A DNA stretch of 62,000 nt, taken from Mesostigma viride. Its lineage: Eukaryota; Streptophyta; Mesostigmatophyceae; Mesostigmatales; Mesostigmataceae. Below, one piece after another: positions 17,778 to 60,612 of the stretch (position 1 is its first letter; each line of letters begins with the position of its first letter). The notes under the pieces were generated by a model. It did no database searches, was not told where the DNA came from, and worked only from the letters and a program-made list of their open reading frames with translations. The translations under genes were made by a program, and so were the position numbers. The stretch is from assembly GCA_009746045.1 (NCBI GenBank), contig RPFO01001758.1, forward strand, positions 1 through 62,000, in the 5' to 3' direction.

Positions 17778-19674
17778 CGATCTTAGGAGGGTGTGACGGC
17801 GTTCAGGCCGGCGGTTACGGGCCGTAACTCGCGGCTCCGCAGGATTTCAGGATTTGCCCTCGGTCGTGGGGGTGCGATCAGGCCGTACGGTACGGCGCCC
17901 GCGGCGATGTCAGGATGTTCGGGTTTCTCCGTTGCGCAACACGATCGTAGTTAAGTAGTTGACAAGTTGGGGGCCCCTTCGGGGCCCGGACTTTTTGGCG
18001 CCTGAGCGGGCGATTGGCGCGTACACCCGCGGGGTGCGTCCTCGGGAACGCCGGCGCCACGCGGGGCGCGCAGCGCGAAGGGGCAGTGGCCGAGGGCGCC
18101 GAGGCGGGGGGCCAGCGGGAGCCATAAAATTTCGGCTTCGTACGGCCCGTCCGCAGGATTATATTTTAGAATAGGATTATATTTTAGCCCGACCCTGTGG
18201 GCAAGCCACCTCCCCCCAAGCGGAGGAGGCGTTTTGATGAGTAGTGTAGTTAGGCTTTTCTAGATAGAGTTAGGATAGTTCGATCACGCGGCTTCCTCCA
18301 CCCCATACATCATGGACGGAATATGTGCTACATGACCCCCCACGGAGGCATGTTATAATTTAATTTAATTTTATATTTTAGATTTTAGGAGTATGTGTAG
18401 GTGCATGGATTCGAGGACTTATGCTCACGTGACGCAGTCACGTGTCTATTAATTAATTAATTAATGGATTCGTTCCAAATATTGTAGGCATTTTTTATGA
18501 GTTATGGCTGGGCGTAGTTCGTGGCATGTTTCCCTACCCTTTTGGGTATGCCCTTCGGGCCAGGCCAGGTCAGAATATGCCGCCCTGGCCGGCCAAGCCG
18601 CTGGGGCCTGCCAGACCAAAGTCCCTATATGAGTGTGCTTTGGTCCCAGTATGGACACTAAACTGTTTTAGGTTAGTTTGTGGACATTACCATGCAAGGT
18701 GCAACTGGCTCCTATTGTTAGGCGCGAGTTGGACACGATTTGAGGGCTAAAAGCTAAAATTGTTTGCTGACACAGCTAGCCCGCAACACACGTATCATAG
18801 GTGTCACACTTCATGTAGTGTTCAAGTTGGGGCATGATGCAGACAATGTTTGTTCCAACTCTGATTTATTATAATGAGTTGTCTTGAGCACTTCATAATG
18901 AGATTAGCACAGCTCATTTTAATACACACCACCGCATCTTTATGAAACAATCCCATCCAATTCCCAACTTCACCATGGAATGGCCATCAAATGTCAGCAT
19001 ATGCACGATCGCTCATGCCCACTTCAAAATCACCTTAAGAAAGAAAGTTTTGTATTCGCTAACTTCTTTATAACCACCACCAGTATGGAGCAACCACAGG
19101 CCCTCACTGTGACCACTGTGACCACCGCAAGGGCACGCCATCACATGCAGCCATAAATGTATATAACGAAGCAAGGCCAGCTGGTATCCAGGCGGCATGT
19201 TGCCACCACACACGTCTCGGTTACGGCGCGGTCACCCCATCTTCATGTCCCTGCAAATATGCACCCCATAACAACGTGTGACAACCCACAAGACCCCACG
19301 GTGCCCTTTTGCGCGATCGCAGGGCATGGCAGGGCATGTGCGTGTGTACCACCCCTACCTGCCTGCCCAACGCCCCACTCCCCATGCCCCAAGTCTCATG
19401 GCTCGTGCCCCAGGTCCCCTGCCCCCCCCCACCTGCCCACTGTGCCCCTGCTTGTGACTTGCCTCTGACCACATCACGTGCAGGTGGCTGAGGGCCTGCC
19501 CCATGCCCCAGTCCCCACGACCTGTGACTCATAGCTTCAGAAAGGCTCCCCCTGCCCCCTGCCGCCTGGACCCTGCCCCCCGCCCCCTCCCCCTTCCCCT
19601 GTCCCCAGGCCCTCCTCCCTGTGGTGCCCCCGCTGGCTGGCTTGCCAATAATCACATCTCGTGCATGTGGCTGC

Positions 19675-19751
<77 letters not shown>

Positions 19752-20268
19752 CCATGCCACATACCCCACGCCCCCAGCCTCGTGCCCCATGTCCCCTGCC
19801 AGCCTGCCTGCCTACACATGCAAAGGAAACAAACATGGCCCCGCTGGCACAATGCAAAGCACACCTGGTTGATCAGGTAGCAAGACCCCACGGTGCCCTT
19901 TTGCGCGATCGCAGGGCATGGCAGGGCATGTGCGTGTGTACCACCCCTACCTGCCTGCCCAACGCCCCACTCCCCATGCCCCAAGTCTCATGGCTCGTGC
20001 CCCAGGTCCCCTGCCCCCTCCCACCTGCCCACTGTGCCCCTGCTTGTGACTTGCCTCTGACCACATCACGTGCAGGTGGCTGAGGGCCTGCCCCATGCCC
20101 CAGTCCCCACGACCTGTGACTCATAGCTTCAGAAAGGCTCCCCCTGCCCCCTGCCGCCTGGACCCTGCCCCCCGCCCCCTCCCCCCTTCCCCCTGTCCCC
20201 AGGCCCTCCTCCCTGTGGTGCCCCCGCTGGCTGGCTTGCCAATAATCACATCTCGTGCATGTGGCTGC

Positions 20269-20329
<61 letters not shown>

Positions 20330-21219
20330 CCATGCCACATACCCCACGCCCCCAGCCTCGTGCCCCATGTCCCCTGCCAGCCTGCCTGCCTACACATGCA
20401 AAGGAAACAAACATGGCCCCGCTGGCACAATGCAAAGCACACCTGGTTGATCAGGTAGCAAGACCCCACGGTGCCCTTTTGCGCGATCGCAGGGCATGGC
20501 AGGGCATGTGCGTGTGTACCACCCCTACCTGCCTGCCCAACGCCCCACTCCCCATGCCCCAAGTCTCATGGCTCGTGCCCCAGGTCCCCTGCCCCCTCCC
20601 ACCTGCCCACTGTGCCCCTGCTTGTGACTTGCCTCTGACCACATCACGTGCAGGTGGCTGAGGGCCTGCCCCATGCCCCAGTCCCCACGACCTGTGACTC
20701 ATAGCTTCAGAAAGGCTCCCCCTGCCCCCTGCCGCCTGGACCCTGCCCCCGCCCCCTCCCCCCTTCCCCCTGTCCCCAGGCCCTCCTCCCTGTGGTGCCC
20801 CCGCTGGCTGGCTTGCCAATAATCACATCTCGTGCATGTGGCTGCCTTGCTGGCTGGCTGGCTGGCTGGCTGGCTAGCTGCCTGACCCATGCCACATACC
20901 CCACGCCCCAAGCCTCGTGCCCCATGTCCCCAAGTTTCATGGCTCGTGCCCCAGGTCCCCTGCCCCGTCCCACCTGCCCACTGTGCCCTTGCTTGTGTCT
21001 TGCCTCTGACCACATCACGTGCAGGTGGCTGAGGGCCTGCCCCATGCCCCAGTCCCCATGACCTGTGACTCATAGCTTCAGAAAGGCTCCCCCTGCCCCC
21101 TGCCGCCTGGACCCTGCCCCCCGCCCCCTCCCCCCTTCCCCTGTCCCCATGCCCTCCTCCCTGTGGTGCCCCCGCTGGCTGGCTTGCCAATAATCACATC
21201 TCGTGCATGTGGCTGCCTT

Positions 21220-21253
<34 letters not shown>

Positions 21254-23091
21254 CCATGCCACATACCCCACGCCCCAAGCCTCTACCCATGTCCCCTGCC
21301 AGCCTGCCTGTCTACACGTGCAAAGGAAACAAACATGGCCCCGCTGGCACAATGCAAAGCACACCTGGTTGATCAGGTAGCGGGCACGCCTGCACAATGA
21401 GACATCAAAATTACACAGCCAGCAAAGCAAAATTCAGTGTGCAAGCGAATGGGGCCTACGTTTGACAGCAAGTATGATGAATCCATGTAGAAAAATATGG
21501 CACAACACATGGTTACCCACCTGCACGTACAGCCCAGTAAAAATTCACGTGCAGCAAACTGTCTACCCATGCGTGAATTTGGCTTCAGCCCAGTAAAAAT
21601 CTGCACAACACAAATATTGCACAGCCATTAGAGCAAGTCTAACTTTGGATATGCTGGATGGAAGCAATATAGCACAGCATGACACACCCCTAGTTGCTCA
21701 CCTTCACCCATATAGCCCAGTGAAAACCACGTGCAAAGCAAGGCAGCTTATCACACGCAAAACCACCATCAACGTCAGGAAGCACAGCAGTCAACGACTC
21801 CCAAAATTGGTGCATGAGAAATCATCCATGAGCAATCATGGGCTTTCCCTGCCCAGCCTGTTCCAGAAGAAAGCAACACGGATAACGTGGCAATGACATT
21901 CCCAAGGAGAATGAAGAGGACGCACCCCACGGATACGACAATGGAAGACAGACTCTTGGTCCGGTATGTGCACGCTGCGACCAAGAAAATTCGTCTGGAA
22001 AAAAGGAAATTGCATAAGATTACGGTAAACGTAAATCACATTAGATAAAAGCAGATACATTGACCACATCTTTGACACAAATCGCCATCGCCAGCGTTCG
22101 TCCCGTGCCAAGCAATCCAGCGCTCAATCGCAACTGTCTATGGTGACACCAGACATTCGTTTGCCCCATCCCACGTCTTCCATGAACAGCAAAACTGATT
22201 TTACAAGGCGTGAAATACGTAAAACTGAAAAATGACGACACTGAAACAAAACAATCTGATGACGACGTTCAATTTCCAGGTCGCTGGCTATTATACAGCA
22301 AATGCCATAGCGACACGGACCTCTCCCACGCAGGTTGCACGGGGTTGACGCCCCGCCAGCTCAGAAAGTTTCCTACGTACTCTTCCAATACAAATTTTGA
22401 AAGCCATGAATTCGCATTCCCCATCCCGATTTCACATGCTACGTCGCCCGCCATCGCCATCCAGCAACAACTATGGTTGCTTCCGCAGCACGTCGCTTTG
22501 TTTCATTAAAATTTTTTGCCCCGACCATGCCGCTTTTGTTATTCACGTTCACTTTACCCATTGCCACTGCCCAGCCTGGTGCGTTCGACGCGACGCTCGC
22601 CCCGCCCTGCATGCGAACTAAAATTTGGTACGGTTCGACCGGTCCAACTTTCCCCGTTCAGCCTGAACACTTCAAGTCCGTATTTTTGACAGGGTCCGAG
22701 GCGGGGGGGCCAGCGGGAGCCCGAAAATTTCAGTTTCGTACGGCCGTTTGGCGGGCTGAGCCCCCTGCTTTTCACAGTTTCGAGCCGTTTTTTCGCCACG
22801 CCCCCGTCTGAACACGTTCAGTTCAGTCATCTCGCACGAAAATTGCGTGGGAAGTAGGCCGAACCGAAAATTTAACCAAAAACCGTTCAGACTAGGTTCG
22901 AACTAAATTTTCTGCACATTTCCCGCTCAGTCTGAACACTCAAAAATTCCGTTCTGACTGAACCCTTAGTAAATCGACTACGATGTTTGGGCTAAGCTAA
23001 CTCGTGCAAAACTCTTCCCCCAGCCGTACATGCCCCCCGGCATTTCTCGCGCATTTTGCTGAATTCAGCTTCCGTTCAGAATAGTGACAGT
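17778..23091. repeat. Satellite unit U2 (5.31 kb) with private insertion
   Basis: It has the same order as U1, but module b and its flank are replaced by 306 bp of unrelated DNA (18158-18463). It carries four CTGG sub-blocks (about 19676-19749, 20270-20329, 20847-20876, 21220-21251), two of them near-identical tandem copies that include the CAAGGAAACAAACATGGCCC flank. The hairpin is at 17971-17996. Confidence 0.9.
18158..18463. other. Unique 306-bp insertion/replacement in satellite unit U2
   Basis: The sequence is found in no other unit. It begins with two copies of GGATTATATTTTAG (18156-18169 and 18174-18187), contains a perfect inverted repeat CACGTGAC-GCA-GTCACGTG (18426-18444) and ends in four TTAA words. 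It replaces the portion between CCGTCCGCAGG and ATGGATTCG present in all other complete units. There is no open frame of note. Confidence 0.8.
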
Positions 23092-24897
23092 CGATCTTAG
23101 GCGGGTGTGACGTCGTTCAGGCCGGCGGTTACGGGCCGTAACTCGCGGCTCCGCAGGATTTCAGGATGGCCCTCGGTCGTGGGGGTGCGATCAGGCCGTA
23201 CGGTACGGCGCCCGCGGCGATGTCAGGATGTTCGGGTTTCTCCGTTGCGCAACACGATCGTAGTTAAGTAGTTGACAAGTTGGGGGCCCCTTCGGGGCCC
23301 GGACTTTTTGGCGCCTGAGCGGGCGATTGGCGCGTACACCCGCGGGGTGCGTCCTCGGGAACGCCGGCGCCACGCGGGGCGCGCAGCGCGAAGGGGCAGT
23401 GGCCGAGGGCGCCGAGGCGGGGGGGCCAGCGGGAGCCATAAAATTTCGGCTTCGTACGGCCCGTCCGCAGGCGGAGCCCCCTGCTTTTCCCAGCTTCGAG
23501 CCGCTTCCTGGCATGTTCAGGCAAGTCATCTCGCTAAAGGTCCACTGGGACGAAATAATTACGTACATGCAAATTCGAGGCTATGGCGGTGCAGAAAACT
23601 GATTGGTGTAGGAGCATCGATGCATGGATTCGTTCCAAATATTGTAGGCATTTTTTATGAGTTATGACCTACTCTAGATGACCTACTCATCCCAGCCACT
23701 GGACAGCAACATCTGGGTGTAGTTCGTGGCATGTTTCCCTACTCTTTTGGGAATGCCCTTGGGGCCAGGCCAGGTCAGAATATGCCGCCCTGGCCGGCCA
23801 AGCCGCTGGGGCCTGCCACACCAAAGTCCCTCTATGAGTGTGCTTTGGTCCCAGTATGGACACTAAAATGTTTTAGGTTAGTTTGTGGACATTACCATGC
23901 ATGGTGCAACTGGCTCCTATTGTTAGGCGCGAGTTGGACACGATTTGAGGGCTAAAAGCTAAAATTGTTTGCTGACACAGCTAGCCCGCAACACACGTAG
24001 CATAGGTGTCACACTTCATGTAGTGTTCAAGTTGGGGCATGATGCAGACAATGTTTGTTCCAACTCTGATTTATTATAATGAGTTGTCTTGAGCACTTCA
24101 TAATGAGATTAGCACAGCTCATTTTAAGACACACCACCGCATCTTTATCAAGCAATCCCATCCAATTCCCAACTTCACCATGGAATGGCCATCAAATGTT
24201 AGCATGTGCACGATCGCTCATGCCCACATCAAAATCACCTGAAGAAAGAAAGTTTTGTATTCGCTAACTTCTTTATAACCACCACCAGTATGGGGCAACC
24301 ACAGGCCCTCACTGTGACCACTGTGACCACGGCAAGGGCACGCCATCACATGCAGCCATAAATGTATCTAACGAAGCAAGGCCAACTGGTATCCAGGCCG
24401 CATGTTGCCACCACACATGTCTCGGTTACGGCGCGGTCACCCATCTTCATGTCCCTGCAAATATGCACCCCATAACAACGTGTGACAACCCACAAGACCC
24501 CACGGTGCCCTTTGGCGGGATCGCAGGGCATGGCAGGGCATGTGCGTGTGTACCACCCCTACCTGCCTGCCCAACGCCCCACTCCCCATGCCCCAAGTTT
24601 CATGGCTCGTGCCCTAGGTCCCCTGCCCCGTCCCACCTGCCCACTGTGCCCCTGCTTGTGACTTGCCTCTGACCACATCACGTGCAGGTGGCTGAGGGCC
24701 TGCCCCATGCCCCAGTCCCCACGACCTGTGACTCAAAGCTTCAGAAAGGCTCCCCCTGCCCCCTGCCGCCTGGACCCTGCCCCCGCCCCCTCCCCCTTCC
24801 CCCTGTCCCCATGCCCTCCTCCCTGTGGTGCCCCCGCTGGCTGGCTTGCCAATAATCACATCTCGTGCATGTGGCTGCCTTGCTTGCTTGCTTGCTT

Positions 24898-25002
<105 letters not shown>

Positions 25003-25338
25003 TTGACCCATGCCACATACCCCACGGCCCAAGCCTCGTGCCCCATGTCCCCAAGTTTCATGGCTCGTGCCCCAGGTCCCCTGCCCCGTCCCACCTGCCC
25101 ACTGTGCCCTTGCTTGTGTCTTGCCTCTGACCACATCACGTGCAGGTGGCTGAGGGCCTGCCCCATGCCCCAGTCCCCATGACCTGTGACTCATAGCTTC
25201 AGAAAGGCTCCCCCTGCCCCCTGCCGCCTGGACCCTGCCCCCCGCCCCCTCCCCCTTCCCCCTGTCCCCATACCCTCCTCTGTGGTGCCCCCGCTGGCTG
25301 GCTTGCCAATAATCACATCTCGTGCATGTGGCTGCCTT

Positions 25339-25374
<36 letters not shown>

Positions 25375-26164
25375 CCTGACCCATGCCACATACCCCAAAC
25401 CCCAAGCCTCGTGCCCCATGTCCCCTGCCAGCCTGCCTGTCTACACGTGCAAAGGAAACAAACATGGCCCCGCTGGCACAATGCAAAGCACACCTGGTTG
25501 ATCAGGTAGCGGGCACGCCTGCAGAATGAGACATCAAAATTACACAGTCAGCAAAGCAAAATTCAGTGTGCAAGCCAATGGGGCCTACGTTTGACAGCAA
25601 GTATGATGAATCCATGTAGAAAAATATGGCACAACACATGGTTGCCCACCTGCACGTACAGCCCAGTAAAAATTCACGTGCAGCAAACTGTCTACCCATG
25701 CGTGAATTTGGCTTCAGCCCAGTAAAAATCTGCACAACACAAATATTGCACAGCCATTAGAGCAAGTCTAACTTTGGATATGCTGGATGGAAGCAATATA
25801 GCACAGCATGACACACCCCTAGTTGCTCACCTTCACCCATATAGCCCAGTGAAAACCCACGTGCAAAGCAAGGCAGCTTATCACACGCAAAACCACCATG
25901 AACGTCAGGAAGCACAGCAGTCAACGACACCCAAAATCGGTGCATGAGAAATCATCCATGAGCAATCATGGGCTTTCCCTGCCCAGCCTGTTCCAGAAGA
26001 AAGCAACACGGATAACGTGGCAATGACATTCCCAAGGAGAATGAAGAGGACGCACCCCACGGATACGACAATGGAAGACAGACTCTTCGTCCGGTATGTG
26101 CACGCTGCGACCAAGAAAATTCGTCTGGAAAAAAGGAAATTGCATAAGATTACGGTAAACGTAA

Positions 26165-26687
26165 ACACACTAAAACACACTCCCCAAAACTACCTTCCAA
26201 GTTGCAGGTGAAGCCGATGTCATTTGATGGGTGGGCTGCACCACACCCACTTGGTTATTACCGGCGAGCAACTATGTTGGGGTGTGTTGCACAAGCCAAA
26301 GCCTGGGAGCGGCAGCCCATACCAAATGACATTCAATTGGCCTGAAACTTGGTAGGCACACTAAAACACACTCCCCAAAACTACCTTCCAAGTTGCAGGT
26401 GAAGCCGACGTCATTTGATGGGTGGGCTGCACCACACCCAATTGGTTATTACCGGCGAGCAACTATGTTGGGGTGTGTTGCACAAGCCAAAGCCTGGGAG
26501 CGGCAGCCCATACCAAATGACATTCAATTGGCCTGAAACTTGGTAGGCACACTGAAACACACTCCCCAAAACTACCTTCCAAGTTGCAGGTGAAGCCGAT
26601 GTCATTTGATGGGTGGGCTGCACCACACCCACTTGGTTATTACCGGCGAGCAACTATGTTGGGGTGTGTTGCACAAGCCCCATAATA
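26165..26687. repeat. 191-bp tandem repeats beside the truncated gene copy
   Basis: About 2.7 units of the intron 2 repeat, differing from the left array at shared positions (CTGGGAGCGGCAG instead of GTGGCAG; AGTTGCAGG instead of AGTTTCAGG). The shared changes show that these units were homogenised after separation from the left copy. Confidence 0.9.
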
Positions 26688-27600
26688 ACACACAGCAACC
26701 ATGCCCAGTTCATCACGTTTACAAAAACATATGATCATAGCAGAGTAACGCCACAAGGAACTTACCGTCAAATATACGTTGTCGCAGAAGCCGTCAGGTG
26801 GCGACAGGACCAACCAATTCAGCACATCCCGGACGTAGGCCTGCTGCAACGAGACATCGCCCTGGTAAAGCCCGGCTTGCTCGACGTAATGATACGATTC
26901 TGGCCGCGGGTCCACACTGACAACCGTGCTCGCCTACACGTCTCAGAAGGCACACGAACACAAATTCACACGTCGTATTCCCATCAACGTCAACGCCATC
27001 CTGCAAAATGCACGTACACCTACGCGCTAAGCAACATCCTGACTCGCTAAAGTGGTCAATGCAGGATGCAGAAATAAGGAAGCATCGAAACCTTTCCGTT
27101 GCCACTTACCTGCCCAACAAAGTATATTGATATCAGGTATAACGTCCACCTCCTCATTCTGAAAGCGGCGTTGACCATCGATTACCTACGGCTGATGACA
27201 ATCCTATCACAACAGCACAACTAGTGCGAGCCTGTCCCCGAGCTGCAGTAATTCCAATTTCCCTGCGTGAGCAATGTACATGGTTTCCTTACGTCCCTTA
27301 ACAATGCCGAGCAATGAACGATGCCAACTGTATTGCATCCATCGCCACGCACTCCCAAAACACCGCGCCCCAAATTCAGGTTCACAACACACCAAACATT
27401 TCCCACTGTCACTGTCATACTGCCACGCGTCCCGTTCAGTCTCAACCCGTTTCGTAGCTCGACAATATTAAAAAATTCGCAACACTCCAAAAATTTCCCA
27501 CTGTCAACTCTCCTGTCACGATGACTGTCACTGTCATACTGCCACGCGTCCCGTTCAGTCTCAACTCGTTTCGTAGCTCTACAATACAAGCCACACGACG
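26688..27600 (-). pseudogene. Truncated copy of the 14-exon gene (exons 1-2 only)
   Basis: Exon 1 (27178-27110) and exon 2 (26933-26766) are both full length and in frame, with GTAAGT donors, followed by intron 2 and part of its 191-bp array. The copy ends in satellite DNA at about 26165, so exons 3-14 are missing. The conserved upstream region reaches about 27600 but carries several small indels and lacks the TATATAAG near the ATG. It could at most produce a 79-residue peptide, so it is treated as a pseudogene fragment. Confidence 0.8.
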
Positions 27601-28250
27601 TTCAGCCGTACTGATCGGATCTTCTTTCTAGTAAATAGAGTAGGATGTTCCGTTCAGAAAAGTGTTCGAACTAAATTTTTGGCACATTTCCCATTCAGTC
27701 TGAACACTGGCGGTGCAGAAAACTGATTGGTGTAGGAGCATCGCCAGCCCGGTGCGTTCGACGCGACGCTCGCCCCGCCCCGCATGCGAACTAAAATTTG
27801 GTACGGTTCGACCGGTCCAACTTTCCCCGTTCAAGTCCGTATTTCGGTCAGGGTCCGAGGCGGGGGGGCCAGCGGGAGCCCAAAATTTTCGGCTTCGTAC
27901 GGCCCGTCCCAAGGCGGAGCCCCCTGCTTTTCACAGTTTCGAGCCGTTTTTCTCTGAACACGTTCAGTTCAGTCATCTCGCAAAAATTGGCACGGAAATT
28001 GCGTGGGAAGTAGGCCGAACCGAAAATTGAACCAAAAACCGCTCAGAATAGTGTTCGAACTAAATTTCCCGCTCAGTCTGAACACTCGAAACTTACCGTT
28101 CAGTCTGAACCCTTAGTAAATCGACTACGATGTTTGGATAGAGTTGCTTCGGAACAAACTATTTGACCCTGCCGTATATGCCGCCCGCAATTTCTCGCGC
28201 ATTTTGCTGAATTGAGCTGACGTCATTTTCCGTTCAGAACATGTGAGACT

Positions 28251-58519
<30,269 letters not shown>

Positions 58520-58985
58520 CGATCTTACGCGGGTGTGACGACGTTCAGGCCCACGGTTACGGGCCGTTACTGGCGGCTCCGCAGGATTTCAGGAATAGTA
58601 GGCGTTCGTGGGGGTGCGATCAGGCCGTACGGTACGGCGCCCGCGGCGATGTCAGGTTGTTCGGGTTTCTCCCTTGCGCAACACGATCGTAATATAGTAG
58701 TTGACAAGTTGGGGGCCCCTTCGGGGCCCGGACTTTTTGGCGCCTGAGCGGGCGATTGGCGCGTACACCCGCGGGGTGCGTCCTCGGGAACGCCGGCGCC
58801 ACGCGGGGCGCGCAGTGCGAAGGGGCAGTGGCCGAGGGCGCCGAGGCGGGGGGGCCAGCGGGAGCCCATAAATTTCGGTTTCGTACGGCCGTTTTGCGGG
58901 CGGAGCCCCCTGCTTTTCACAGCTTCAAGCCGTTTTTTGCCACGCTCCCCGTCTGAACACGTTCAGGTCAGTCATCTCGCTAAAA
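58520..58985. repeat. Partial satellite unit U11 with a hybrid a/b module
   Basis: It matches the start of U5 through the hairpin (58713-58738). The module at about 58855-58980 combines module a features (TTTCGGTTTCGTACGGCCG, CACAGCTTC) with module b's position and its AGGTCAGTCATC-like end. The satellite stops at about 58985 in CTAAAATTGGCACGGAATTT. Confidence 0.85.
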
Positions 58986-59713
58986 TTGGCACGGAATTTG
59001 CGTGGGAATTTAATCGTACTAAATTTTGGTACGGTTCGTCCACCCTTCCGCAAAATTGCGCGGCTTCGGCTGAATTCAGCACTAATACTGCCCACTGCCC
59101 ACTGCCCACTGCCCAGCCGTAACTGGAGCATGCCCGTTCCCCCCCCACATAAGTGCGTCCCCCCCCCCGTTGTAACACCGTCCCCCCCCCCCCAGGTAAG
59201 TGCGTCCCCTCCCGTTGTAACACCGTTCCCACCCCATATAAGTGCGTCCCCCCCCCCCCGTTGTAACACCGTCCCCCCCCCCAGGTAATTAGTGCGTCCC
59301 CCCCCGTTCAGAGACATTGTTACGCCAAGTAACATACTGTAGTAACGCCGTAAATGTAGCTACCAAACGGGGCTGTATGATAGAGGACCCTCCTTTTTTG
59401 TAGAGGACCCACCCCACCATCTTACTAACCAACGGGGCTATATGATAGAGGACCCTCCTTTTGTGTAGAGGACCCACCTTCGGTCCAGTAAACCGCGGTA
59501 ATGTACTGTAGGTAGTGCGTGATCCACAACGACGTTGTGGATCACGCCACTCCATACAGCACATACCAAGCGCCGACACTTAGCGTGTGGCAGCTGTAGT
59601 AGACGTCGCATACCTACTAGCCTCCTATTCGTTTATTCAGCACTTCGCAACCCCTTCCGCTTTTCGTATCCTAGTTGGCAGTCCCTCCCCTTATCTTTCC
59701 AACGCATCCACGC
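58986..59713. repeat. Unique spacer with short C-rich and 65-bp repeats
   Basis: Contents: three CCCACTG words (about 59088-59110); about four copies of a ~43-51 bp element with AGTGCGTCCCC and GTTGTAACACCGT (59152-59310); two copies of a 65-bp element with GATAGAGGACCCTCCTTTT (59368-59485); and a long palindrome (59517-59547). I see no gene in it. Confidence 0.75.
59517..59547. other. Perfect 31-bp palindrome
   Basis: Arms GCGTGATCCACAACG and CGTTGTGGATCACGC flank a single A. A 15-bp perfect stem is far beyond chance. It lies about 470 bp upstream of the right gene copy, outside the satellite. It could be a transposon hairpin, recombination site or dyad binding site; no CTRR-type Helitron end follows immediately. 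Confidence 0.85.
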
Positions 59714-60612
59714 TCACGTGATGAAGGGTTGAGTGCATTAATAAAGGAAGGCGAGGCACGGTCGCTGTGAGAAGATAGAGGATAGTTGACAGTTTGGAGT
59801 GTTGTGAACCAGCGAATTTGGGGCGCGGTGTTTTGGGAGTGCGTGGCGATGGATGCAATATAGTTGGCATCGTCAGAATGCTCGGCATTGTTAAGGGACG
59901 TAAGGAAACCATGTACATTGCTCACGCCGGGAAATTGGAATTACTGCATCTCGGGGACAGGCTCGCACTAGTTGTGCTGTTGTGATAGGATTGTCATCAG
60001 CCGTAGGTAATCGATGGTCAACGCCGCTTTCAGAATGAGGAGGTGGATGTTATACCTGATATCAATATACTTTGTTGGGCAGGTGAGTGACCACGGAAAG
60101 GTTTCGATGCTTCCTTATTTCTGCATTCTGCATTGACCTCTTGAGCGAGTCAGGATATTGCTTAGTGCGTAGATACGACGTGTGAATTTCTGTTCGTGTG
60201 CCTCCTCATATGTGTAGGTGAGCACGGTTGTCAGTGTGGACCCGCGGCCAGAATCGTATCATTACGTCGAGCAAGCCCGGCTTTACAAGGGCGATGTCTC
60301 GTTGCAGCAGGCCTACGTCCGGGATGTGCTGAATTGGTTGGCCCTGTCGCGGCTTCTGCGACAACGTTTATTTGACGGTGAGTTCCTTGTGGCGTTCCTT
60401 GTTTGCTGGGGGTGCCGTTCTTGCTCTGGTCGCAGATGTTACATCTGGTGCCGTTCCTGCCTCCCATGCCGAGCGGTGGGCACACTTCTGCGGAGATGCA
60501 GCTGGTGAGTTTTTTGCTCTGTGGCATTCTTGGTGATGTCTAATATGATTTTTATACTATTAATTGAGTGGAGGGTAGGGTGTGCACACGTTATTATTTT
60601 TTTTTCTCGGAG
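59714..60612 (+). pseudogene. Right-hand truncated gene copy (exons 1-3, frameshifted)
   Basis: Exon 1 (60014-60082), exon 2 (60218-60377) and exon 3 (60436-60504) correspond to those of the left gene, with GTGAGT donors and AG acceptors conserved. Exon 2 lacks 8 bp (CACCTGAC) after TTGGCCCTGTCGC, which shifts the frame. Intron 3 is recognisable to its T-run near 60600, where the ~185-bp array starts; exons 4-14 are absent. The upstream region from about 59760 matches that of the left gene. It is a non-functional deletion derivative. Confidence 0.85.
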
